NCBI RefSeq assembly: GCF_007829335.1
Contig: NZ_VIWO01000010.1
Location: 1-64,000 of the forward strand
Reading direction: 5' to 3'
DNA length: 64,000 bases
From: Chitinophaga polysaccharea
GTDB taxonomy: Bacteria; Bacteroidota; Bacteroidia; Chitinophagales; Chitinophagaceae
The position numbers were made by a program, and so were the translations under genes. Positions 28,927 through 38,800 of this stretch are shown here, piece by piece (the stretch's first letter is position 1; each line of letters begins with the position of its first letter). The notes below the pieces were generated by a model. The model was not told the origin of the DNA. It worked only from the letters and a program-made list of their open reading frames with translations, and made no database searches.

Positions 28927-28934
28927 CAAATGTA
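28927..28934 (-). promoter_or_regulatory. Promoter -7 box of the flavodoxin operon
   Basis: TACATTTG on the minus strand matches the Bacteroidota -7 motif TAnnTTTG, 33 bases upstream of the flavodoxin start. A weak TTTC lies 17 bases further upstream in place of the -33 TTTG. Confidence 0.5.
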
Positions 28935-28975
28935 GAACCCGCCGGGAGAATGAAATATGATGTCTATTAGCATAA

Positions 28976-28995
28976 ATCCTGACTATCGTCAGGAT
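28976..28995. promoter_or_regulatory. Crp/Fnr-family-like operator palindrome
   Basis: ATCCTGAC-TATC-GTCAGGAT is a perfect 8-bp inverted repeat with a 4-base centre. The core TGAC-N4-GTCA has the spacing of Fnr/Dnr-type sites (TTGAT-N4-ATCAA class). Its centre lies about 60-65 bases upstream of the start point predicted from the TACATTTG box, the usual place for a class I activator. Confidence 0.5.
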
Positions 28996-29430
28996 CACGG
29001 GTATTCACATACTGACCACTCTTAAAGAAAAAATAATTCCAACCTCCGCCTTTCTGGCGTAATTATTGCTCAAAGGTGTAACGCTAATATCAGAGAACAC
29101 TACCTGATAAACCATATCGAGCATTAAAAAATATCGGCGTACCGGATTTTAAGTGTAGCAATAGTTACATCTATTGATTGTCCTGATTTCTATCGCCTTA
29201 AACCATTAATATTAATAATCAATTACACTACGTTTACAAACCGCGGTAGTGTTTTCGTCGTATTAATTGCGGATGGGCACAACATTCCTTTGTATCGTTA
29301 CATTCCCAGCATTGAAATTGAAAAACCGTTCAACCAGCTTACATTATGCGGACTGAAATGGCCATATTAACGAACCATAAACAGGCTCAACGAAACTGAG
29401 CTTTCTGTAAACCAGCTTAATCTTCTAAAA

Positions 29431-31809
29431 ATGGTAAACAGACGGAAAACCATTCGAATCAGACTATGGAACTTTCTATTTTTGTTAGTTGTGGGGCAGA
29501 ATGCCCGTGGGCAATCGAAATTACTTAGCGTACACGTTACTGATAGTCAACACCAGGGTATCGGCGCCCATATTGTGGCAGGCGCATTCGCGGGCATTAC
29601 GGATTCAACCGGCACTGCCCTGCTGCATCTTTCCCCGGGCCGGTACCTGGTTACCGTTAGCGCCCTTGGCTACGCCGGCAGTAGCCAGGGTATTGTGCTA
29701 AAGGGTGATACCACTATTGCTTTTGTATTGCAAAAAAGTAGTAACCAGCTCAAACCCATTACAATTGAGGCGGACCGGATTCTACAGCTCAACCAGATGA
29801 GTTCACATCTGTTGAGCATTGAGCAGATGAAAAAATTACCTACCCTGATGGGGGAAATTGATCCATTAAAATCCATCACGCTGCTTCCGGGCGTCAAAAA
29901 TGCCGGTGACGCGGGTAACGGTATATATGTACGCGGCGGCGGCCCCGATGAAAACCTCGTATTAATGGATGGCATTACTGTTTATAATCCCACTCATCTG
30001 CTAGGTGCATTCAGTATTTTTAATGGCGATGCAGTTAAAAACATATCCGTTATTAAAGGAGGAATACCAGCTGAATATGGCGGGCGACTGAGCAGTGTAA
30101 TCTCCGTCACCTCCAGGGAAGGAAATAAAGACAGCCTTAAATTCAATGGCAGCATCGGCTTGATTTCCTCCCGCCTTACTGTAGAAGGGCCACTGCAAAA
30201 AGGGAAATCTTCCTTTATTATAAGTGCCCGCCGTACTTATATTGATCAGCTTGCCCGTTGGATTGCACCGGATTCCATAGGCAATAACGGTTACTATTTT
30301 TATGATGTTAACGCTAAACTGAATTTTGAGCTGAATGCTGCCAACAGTATTTCTTTCAATTTCTATACAGGCAAAGACAACTTCAACTACGATAAAAATG
30401 AATCCACCGACAGGTACCGTCATTTTAAAGCAAATTGGGGAAATACACTTGCCGGTGCTACCTGGAAATCACAAATCAGCAGAAAAATTCAACAAGAGTT
30501 CTCAATATTCCATAACTCCTTTGAACTTGGCAGCAGCATCAGCTACAATACAGATGGTGTACTGTTTTCATCAGGACTTTTAGATTACCAGGTAAAAAAC
30601 GACTGGATGTATCTGCCCTCCAACCGTCTCAAATTAAAAGCCGGCTGGCAGGGCACCTGGCATCAGTTCAAACCAGGCGCAGGCAGTACCAGCGCAGGAG
30701 AACAGGAATTTATATCAAAGATCAATAAACAATATGGCCGGGAGGCAGCTGCCTACCTCAGCGCAGATTGGGACATTAATAACCGGTTCAATATCCTGGC
30801 AGGACTGCGTGTGAGTTACTTCGACCAGGTAGGCCCCAAGACAGAGGTGGTATACGGAAAAGACGGCGTTCCCACTGGTAAAACAATCGCCTATAAAAAA
30901 GGGCAACGAATCGCCAAGTATATGTATCCTGAACCACGTCTGGCTATGCGATACCTGCTTGACCGCGAAACGAGTATTAAGCTTTCGTATACCCGTACCG
31001 TACAGTACCTGCACCTGGCCACCACCAGCGCAGCCACTTTTCCGAGCGACCTATGGGTACCTGTTAGCCGGCTGATAAAACCAGGCGTGGCCGACCAGAT
31101 CGCGGTGGGATTCTTTAAGGATTTGTCCAAAAGCTATGAATTTAGTGCTGAAGCCTACTACAAACAAATGGATAACGAGCTTGAATTTATGCCAGGCGCC
31201 CAACTGCTCCTCAACCAGAACATTGAAAACGAAATGATCTTTGGTACCGGCAAGGCATACGGGCTGGAATTACTGCTCAAGAAGAAAACAGGACCACTCA
31301 CTGGCTGGATCGGCTATACGCTGAGTCGCACAGAACGCACCTTTGCGGAGCTCAATGGGGGTAAACCATTTCCTTATCGGTACGACCGCACACATGATCT
31401 CAGCGTAGTTGCCAACTACGAATTATCGGAAAAATGGACGTTCTCTGGTTTATTTGTATTCAGTACAGGTAACGCCCTCACCATGCCCAATGGCCGGTTT
31501 GTTTATAACCTGGGATTTAATTTCAGCAACGATTCGCCGATATATACCAATATCAATCGCTATGGCAAAGTCAATGACTATCGTATGCCGGCTTATCATC
31601 GCCTCGACCTCTCCGCTACGTTCACACCGAACCCTGAAAGTACCCGGCGCTTTAAAAGTCATTGGATATTGAGTGTATATAACGTCTATAATCGTAGTAA
31701 TCCATACTTCATTTATATAGATGTAGACGAAAACAAAAAGACCATACAAGGCAAACAGGTGACGCTGTTTCCTATTCTGCCAAGCATTTCATGGAACTTT
31801 AATTTCTAA
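29431..31809 (+). CDS. TonB-dependent receptor with carboxypeptidase-like regulatory domain
   Basis: A 792-residue outer-membrane receptor. A signal peptide (about 1-27) leads to a CarboxypepD_reg-like domain (about 30-112). The plug domain follows (about 130-230, with GIYVRGGGPDENLVLMDG and IPAEYGGRLSSVISV), then a beta-barrel ending in a terminal aromatic (NFNF), as needed for barrel assembly. It takes up an unknown ligand using TonB energy. A DUF4249 lipoprotein starts 3 bases after its stop, the usual pairing for this receptor class. No FecI/FecR regulators lie nearby. Confidence 0.93.
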   Translation: MVNRRKTIRIRLWNFLFLLVVGQNARGQSKLLSVHVTDSQHQGIGAHIVAGAFAGITDSTGTALLHLSPGRYLVTVSALGYAGSSQGIVLKGDTTIAFVLQKSSNQLKPITIEADRILQLNQMSSHLLSIEQMKKLPTLMGEIDPLKSITLLPGVKNAGDAGNGIYVRGGGPDENLVLMDGITVYNPTHLLGAFSIFNGDAVKNISVIKGGIPAEYGGRLSSVISVTSREGNKDSLKFNGSIGLISSRLTVEGPLQKGKSSFIISARRTYIDQLARWIAPDSIGNNGYYFYDVNAKLNFELNAANSISFNFYTGKDNFNYDKNESTDRYRHFKANWGNTLAGATWKSQISRKIQQEFSIFHNSFELGSSISYNTDGVLFSSGLLDYQVKNDWMYLPSNRLKLKAGWQGTWHQFKPGAGSTSAGEQEFISKINKQYGREAAAYLSADWDINNRFNILAGLRVSYFDQVGPKTEVVYGKDGVPTGKTIAYKKGQRIAKYMYPEPRLAMRYLLDRETSIKLSYTRTVQYLHLATTSAATFPSDLWVPVSRLIKPGVADQIAVGFFKDLSKSYEFSAEAYYKQMDNELEFMPGAQLLLNQNIENEMIFGTGKAYGLELLLKKKTGPLTGWIGYTLSRTERTFAELNGGKPFPYRYDRTHDLSVVANYELSEKWTFSGLFVFSTGNALTMPNGRFVYNLGFNFSNDSPIYTNINRYGKVNDYRMPAYHRLDLSATFTPNPESTRRFKSHWILSVYNVYNRSNPYFIYIDVDENKKTIQGKQVTLFPILPSISWNFNF

Positions 31810-31812
31810 TGT

Positions 31813-32730
31813 ATGAAAAAATTAAATTATTGCAACAGCTATATCCCTATTTTACTGCTATTGCTTCTTTGCAATTCCTGCGAAAAAAATATAGATCTCC
31901 AGCTGGATAAAACGCCTCCCATGCTGGTAGTAGAAGCCTATATCAACAATAGTATCCGCACCTATAACTATGTAATCATCGGCAAAACTGTCAACTTCAA
32001 TGAATCACAATTTGCCAATACCGCCGTGGAAAAAGCAACGGTAACCATCACTGAAGGCTTTTTCGAAAAAGGAAAAGGTTATCAATGGAATCCTGCCAGT
32101 ACAGTAACGATGAAAGAAGGCAAAACACCCGGCATGCACGGCCTGTATGTTCCAGGCGCCTACTTTGATCCCAAACTTACTACCGACTCTTCTCACGCCC
32201 TATTAGGTAAACCTGGAAAGTCCTATCTGCTTGAAATTATGGCAGGAGGAAAGAAATATACAGCTATCACCACGTTACCCATCCCGGTGCCCATTGATAG
32301 CCTTACGAATACCCCTCCATTTAAAGACGACTCCGGAAAAGTACAGGCCCGGCTTACTGTACATTATACAGACCCTGATACACTTGGCAATGCACAGATT
32401 TATTATTGGGGCAACCGTTACACTAAAAATACATTTGGATGGGGCGCACTTAGTACAGACAGGTATCTACCCAATACAGACGACCTGGTAAACGGACAGG
32501 ACATACATATCACACATTCAGCTCCCCTGCCAATCGGCGACACGGCTATTTACTACCTTGTTAGTGTAGAACGTCCCGTACATGATTTCTGGGACAGTTT
32601 TAATAAAGCGAGGGTCAATAGCGGCCCATTTTCTACCCCTGTTGTGCTGAAAAGCAACATAAAGGGCAGCAATGTAGTCGGGTGTTTCAGCGGTTTTGCG
32701 GTGAGTAGTATGAAACACGTGATGAAATAA
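31813..32730 (+). CDS. DUF4249 lipoprotein
   Basis: A 305-residue lipoprotein: a signal peptide ends in the lipobox LLLCNSC (Cys23), then PPMLVVEAYINN opens a DUF4249-type beta-rich domain. DUF4249 proteins are commonly encoded after TonB receptors in Bacteroidota and are thought to sit on the outer membrane as the receptor's accessory lipoprotein, but the ligand is not known. The gene ends shortly before a bidirectional terminator shared with the giant convergent gene. Confidence 0.88.
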   Translation: MKKLNYCNSYIPILLLLLLCNSCEKNIDLQLDKTPPMLVVEAYINNSIRTYNYVIIGKTVNFNESQFANTAVEKATVTITEGFFEKGKGYQWNPASTVTMKEGKTPGMHGLYVPGAYFDPKLTTDSSHALLGKPGKSYLLEIMAGGKKYTAITTLPIPVPIDSLTNTPPFKDDSGKVQARLTVHYTDPDTLGNAQIYYWGNRYTKNTFGWGALSTDRYLPNTDDLVNGQDIHITHSAPLPIGDTAIYYLVSVERPVHDFWDSFNKARVNSGPFSTPVVLKSNIKGSNVVGCFSGFAVSSMKHVMK

Positions 32731-32740
32731 TGATTAGGCA

Positions 32741-32788
32741 ATAAAAAAGCCGGCTGAAAGCATTGCTGCTTCCAACCGGCCTGAAAAA
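32741..32788. terminator. Bidirectional terminator between convergent genes
   Basis: The stem GCCGGcTgaaAGCA (32749-32762) pairs with TGCTtccAaCCGGC (32767-32780) around a short loop. An A-tract lies before it and an A-rich stretch after it. Read on the minus strand the A-tract becomes T6, so it ends the 2033-residue gene; it also sits just after the DUF4249 gene. Confidence 0.8.
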
Positions 32789-32802
32789 TACACCTACTGA
32801 TA

Positions 32803-35800
32803 TTACACAGTGGCATCCGCAGGAGTGGCTCCGGGGGCGAGTTTGAATATTTCGTTTTCAAACATCACTTTAGGGCCATTCGCATACGGTGTTCGGGCTT
32901 TCCAAAAATTAAGCAACCTGGTACAAAAATCGATCGCGTTTCTTGCACCGATCAATCCATTGAAGGTTTCCAGTTTGCTGGTATCTAAAAGACTGGTATC
33001 ATACTTATCGTATTTATCATGATCATCATGATTCTGTCCTTTGTAGCAATGGAAGTTCTGGATGTCTCCGTAATCTCCGAACTTTCCAGGCTGGAACTGG
33101 TCAGTAGTGCCTGGTTTAAGATCACCGGGATTCTTCAGTACCCTTCTTACGTGCCCTTTGGCGAAGGAATCCTGGATCAGGTGCATCAGGGATCCAATGG
33201 CCCTTCTGGAGTTGTTAAGGAATACACATTTTGTATTGCGGTTCAGCAACGTATTAATGGTATCTGTTTCCAGTGGATCGGATGCCGCCGTAAAGAACGA
33301 ATTGACAGTGTAAGTGGTACTACCGAATTTACTGGTGACTGGCACCGATTTCAGCGTATCCGTATCCATGATTCCCTCATTGATAGACAATTTATACATG
33401 AATTCCGCCCACAGCAGCACCTTGGCTTGCGTATCTTTAGGATCCTCTCCTATCGCCGCTGCCATACCGTGCAGGAACTGCATGTCCCAGTAATGGGATC
33501 TGCCGGTAAGGTTTTTCAGATCGTTGGCACTGGCCTTGCCAGCGGTGTCAAACTTGTTCTTCCACATAATGCCGCTGGAGAAATCCCAGTTATCATACTT
33601 GTTCTCATCAAACAACAGGATGGCCGGATCATCATTCCATATTACCCCGCGGAAAAATTCATTCACCGCCTGATCACTGCCCACCTTGGTGGTGGTAGGA
33701 ACGCCAACGGATGATTTGATCAACGCCGCCAGCGTCACATTTTCATGCACCGGGTTATTAAGATTCCATGGACCTTCTATCTGGTAGCCTTCGGAGGTAC
33801 CGTCAATTTTGTCTTTGAAGTGTACCACCTGTACAAACAGGTTATCAGATTTGTTATCCGTCACCATCTGTTCAAATGCCGCGATGAATTCGAGGAAGCT
33901 CTGTGACTTTTCTGAGCCGGTAGCAGGATCGTTGAAGATAAAGTAAGTACCTGTTCCGTTCGGGTTACCGGTGCCTTCAATCCTGGTGAGGATACGGGCA
34001 TGAGGCGAGAACATACCAGTGGCCACACTGGCATCGGTGGTTATCCACAGCGGTCCGTAAGCCTTCATCCAGTCGATATATTGTTGTACCGGGTAATCTG
34101 CAGGAGGTTCGCCCACCATACCCAGTTTACCGATAAATGCTTCTTTCTCGCTCGACTTCAGCCCCTGCTTGTTCGTAAATTTATCTACGTATTCATCGCC
34201 GGCCAGTGCCAGTACGGTTGGAACTGTCATTGGCTTCTTCATCTTCCAGCTGACCATCATCGTAGCGGCAGTAGCCCAGCAAGCCAGGTTGTTATCCTGT
34301 TGCAGTTTGGGCACAACGCCTTCTACAGCAGCCAGCACAGTGCCGTTCTTGCCTCCGCTGCTGATCTCTACAGATTCTATATTGCCTTCCGGATCAGTTT
34401 TCTGTGCTTTCACATCCTTACCCTGGTCTGCAGCTTTTACAGCAGCATCTGTTAAGGTAGGTTTCTGCGTAGCTTTTTCTTTTTCCAGTTCAGCTTTCTT
34501 GGTTGCTCCACCGTCAATCTGCTGTTGCAGGTGTTCTTTTACCAGCTTACCGTAATCTTCACTGCTGATAGCGCCGGAATCTTTTGCATTCTTCAGGGTA
34601 TCCATGATCTTGGAAGAGTTATCGGTATTATGTCCCTGCATAGCCATGCTCTTCGCCATCTCTGCAAATGCTTTCGCATTTTCCTGGTTGGAGAGATAGG
34701 TTTTAATAGCATTCTGCTGGTTAGCATCCAGGCCGGTAATATCCTTGAAGATACCTGCCTTGCCCAACAGTTCTGTTATACCTGCCAGTCCGGCGCCTGG
34801 TTCCGGTGCTGCCGGCGCATTCTGGATATTGACGATCGGCGTAGCAAAATCCTTGAAGGCTGCTTTCCAGTCGGTAACAGTAGGTACTGGTGGGGTAATC
34901 GGATTGATTTGTGAAGGTTCATCCGTCGGGAACTTATTCCAATCCTGTGAAGAATTTTCTTTCACCTTCTCACAAGCATCGCAGGCGCCCTGTACCGCTT
35001 CCATAAACACGCCCCTGGTGGGGATGCTAATCCGGTAAGGAGGAACCGGGGTGATAGGTTGATAGTGATCCAATAGGGTTATTTCCTGTTCTACGCCATC
35101 GCCGGTTTTTTCTGTGATGAAAGACTGGCTCACTTTATAGCCTGGCGCTACGGGCAGCACAAGGGAATTACCCACAATACTGATCAGCTGATTTTTGACT
35201 ACCGACGCCAGGCTTCTGAAACCTACGGGTATGCCGAAATCGTTAAAGATCTGGATATTGAAACCATCCAGCAGCATAAACCTTCTGTCTGCATCCAGGT
35301 TATACCACAGTGCTTTATTATAATGCTCCAGGTTACTGTTGAGATGTTCTATCAGCTTCTGCACCAGGTAGCGGTCTTCTTTACGCGGATCTTTTTTCTC
35401 GTCCGCATTTTCAGGAATGTAGAGCAGGGTATCGTCGAGCAGGTCGTCGCCCACGCTGCCACTGTATAACAATCCGTTAAAGTGAGGCGTAGAATAGGCA
35501 ATACGCACATTTTCCACGGTAAGTGTTACCAGGTCTTTTAGTGTTTTTACCACGGGGCTGTTGCAGAACATTTTCATAGTCAATGGAAAATCGACCCGGC
35601 GTTTGCTGGTGGTACCTTCAAAATTAATGCGCATCACACGCTCACCGCCCTTGTAGCGGGACGTGCTGGTCATATCAGTGCCGATATATTCCAGGCGGAT
35701 ACTGTCTACGATCTTATCAAAAACCACCGGTGCAATATCATTGTAATAGATATCATCCCATTCGGATATGAGCCTGCCTTTGAAATAGTAGTCCAGCATT

Positions 35801-38800
35801 TCCAGCGTATTATTGTATCCCAGGATGGAAGCATAAGCGTCCCACAGCTTCTTATCTACGATACCGTTCTGGAAAAAGTCTACGGGAGAAATGGTGATAT
35901 TGATACCGGAAAACTTAATGCTAAAAGCTTCGAAATTTACGACCCGGATACATTTTGCCGGCGGCACATATTCGTAATTAGCATCCAGTTGCATGAAAGA
36001 ATCGAAGATCTTTTCTTTCGCCAGTATTTCCTCTGTTTCTGTATGGGAGCCATCAGAGCCGAAGAGAAAGGACAACCCGCCGGTCATAACCCCCAGCATA
36101 GCGCTTTTGGCTATACTACGCGCATCGGTTACCTCTTTCGTTACCGTTTTGGTGATAATAGGCAGGGACTTAATGCGATCGTATTTGGTTTTAGGCCTTT
36201 GCAAATTTGTGCGGATATTAATATCTCCTTTTACAAAGCTGATCGGCTCCTGGTCGTAAGATCCAGTCGGGTAGTCTACGTGCGCGTAATTCGTTTTGAT
36301 CCTTTCATTGGCATCAAATGCCTTCAGCAACGGGTGTTGCGGCCTTCCGTAGAAAAAGCTGAATGGCTTCAGGTACGTGTTGGAAGACATGGGCAACAGG
36401 TTCTTGGCCAGGATATCAGACCATTTAAAGATATTATCGGTCGTAAAATTGGTCATCAGCAGCGGAACAAACACACATTCTTCTACATTCACCAGTTCCT
36501 GGTAGATGGCAAAATGGCGCAGTACTTCAAAATACATCATCGTGAGGGCGTGGCAGTGGTTATGATTGGCCACTACATCGGCGGTAGCGCCATATGTTTG
36601 CCCCTCCTGTACAGAAGTCACCACGGAAGCATTCAACCTCCGGTAGCTTTCTGCATTCTGCATAATAGACTGGCGCAGCCTTTCCCCGAAGAATTGGGAT
36701 ACATTGCGGGAGCTGTTTTGCGACGCGTTGGAGTTGGAATTGGAATAACCGCCGGCAACGCCCAGGGAAGCGCCTATGCCGCCATAGCTAACGCCTACGC
36801 CTAAACCGGCACTGACACCGCTGGTAGACGCGGAACTACTGCCCTGCAAGGCTTCGTTGATATTGCCTCCCAGCTGATCGGTGATAGAGCGGTCATTTAG
36901 CAGGTTGGCCGCCAGGCTTTCCCCTTGTGCGATAGACTGGTTTTCGGCCCCTAACAGGGAGTGCGTGGCATCAATCACTACCATCTGTTTTTTCTGCCCG
37001 GGAGCCAGCGCCAGGGAATACAGGAGGTCTCCCATGGAATATCCATCTGCCTTAAACTCCGATTTATAATGCAGAATATGACCGGTAGCAACGGTTACAG
37101 ACTGGTAAAAAGAAAGGTTATCCCCGGCATCCGGGGCATCCTGCCACCTTACCGGGTTATCCAGGTCTACTGCTGCACGTTTAATTTTCTTATTATCTCC
37201 CACCAGTTCAAAGGTGCCATTCTCCAGTTTGCGCAGGGTATAGTTGGATACATCCGGATCGGAGGTGCGTACAATCGCCTGGTAGTTATATTCTCTTAAG
37301 GTGCGGTTGGGGGTCGACAGGTTCACGCAGGAACCGCCAATATCCTGGGAATACTGGTCGGAGTTGATCAGGTCTTCCTGCCCGGGTAACCGTCCCGACT
37401 TCTTTACGGAATGACACGCGCAGTCATCATCACCATGGCTGTCGCCGGTTGTGGCACAATCAGCACCATTTACCAGCAGGTACAGGAAGTCTGCGGAAAT
37501 GGACTGATTATTCTTGGAGGCCGGATCTGTGGCGATTGTTACCGGGCTTTGCGGAGTCAGGGACACTAATGCCTGCGCTGCGATATACACGCCGAAAGGA
37601 TAAGCCATGGAAAAATTACCGGCGCTATCTGCATCGGCAGCTCCCACTATCTGCCAGGGCTGATCTTCGGCTTTCTTCGCCTGTACCAGTACGGTAACTC
37701 CTTTCAGATCGCATTGCTTACTCAGCTCTACCAGCTGTCCTCTCAGGCGTTTGTTTTCATCTTTACTACCGCTTTTATCGCCAGAGGTAATTACGTTCGG
37801 GCGTTGCAGCGGAACTGAAATCGCGAGACTTCCCAGCGCTGCATCATCTACCCGGTAATCTTTTGACCAGATAATTGTTTTATCGAAATTTTTCACTTTT
37901 ACGGAAATCACGCCATCGACGTTGCGCTGCAACAGCGGATTGTCCTGGGTAAAAGAGAACTTGATTTTACCGCTATGAAAATCTGTTTTATGCGCCATCC
38001 AGTCGAAATGCAGGATCTGCATCAGGGAGGTGTTATCGGCAATATGGGAAGCGTATTCCACCGACAGATCAAAGAGCAGCAGATCTGTAAACCCTACATC
38101 CGTATTGTCGGTACTAACTACTTCAAAGGTACCGCTGATATCTACTGTTTTCAGCTCCGGCATCAGCAACGAAAAATCGAACAGCTGTGCGAAATTGGCT
38201 ATCGTGTAATCGATCACCTGCTTGATGCTTGTTTCCTGTACGCCCAACGCGCCTAATATGCCGGCGATCTTTGTTTTCAGCGCATCGTCGATATCTGTGC
38301 GCAATGCAGGCGCTGGTCCGCTGAGATCTACCAGCTGGTTAATCACGTACAACAGGTAAAATCCTTCCTGGTCGGAGGAAATATTCCCAAATTTCTCCAG
38401 GAATTTCAGGTACACTGACTTGTTGAGCAGGTAAAGGTTCTTGTTGATATAGATTTCAGCATTTCCGTCGGCGGCATTTGCATTTAATAGCCGTAGCGAT
38501 CTTTGTGCAGGGGCAAGATCTTTCAGGAAATAGATGCCTTCCAGAACAGTGGCATCTGTGGCATTACCGGCACCACCATACGTTACCTGCAGGCTGACAG
38601 AGATATCATTTAAGGTAACGCCGGTAGTGGGCGACGAATTAAAATGAAGCTGGAAAAATTTGGCCAGCAAATCATAAGCAGTACTGAACATACTGCCTTC
38701 CGGAAGCGCACTGAAGTAGGTGGTGGCACTTACTTCTTGTGAAAAGCTAATAGTGGCATTACCTGACTTTTCCCTGGTCACCTGGCCACTGGTATCAGCG

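Larger units (their letters stand above)
28895..29430. other. Divergent intergenic region, flavodoxin / TonB receptor
   Basis: A 536-base gap between divergent genes. The half near the flavodoxin gene holds a TAnnTTTG box (28927-28934) and a perfect palindrome (28976-28995). Near the receptor gene the decamer AACCAGCTTA occurs twice, about 78 bases apart. I see no small gene and no RNA gene. Confidence 0.6.

Noticed and set aside
35989-36804. Open frame of 271 codons antisense to the giant gene
   Set aside because: The giant gene is continuous through this region with clear motifs and a consensus promoter, so the opposite frame is a shadow.
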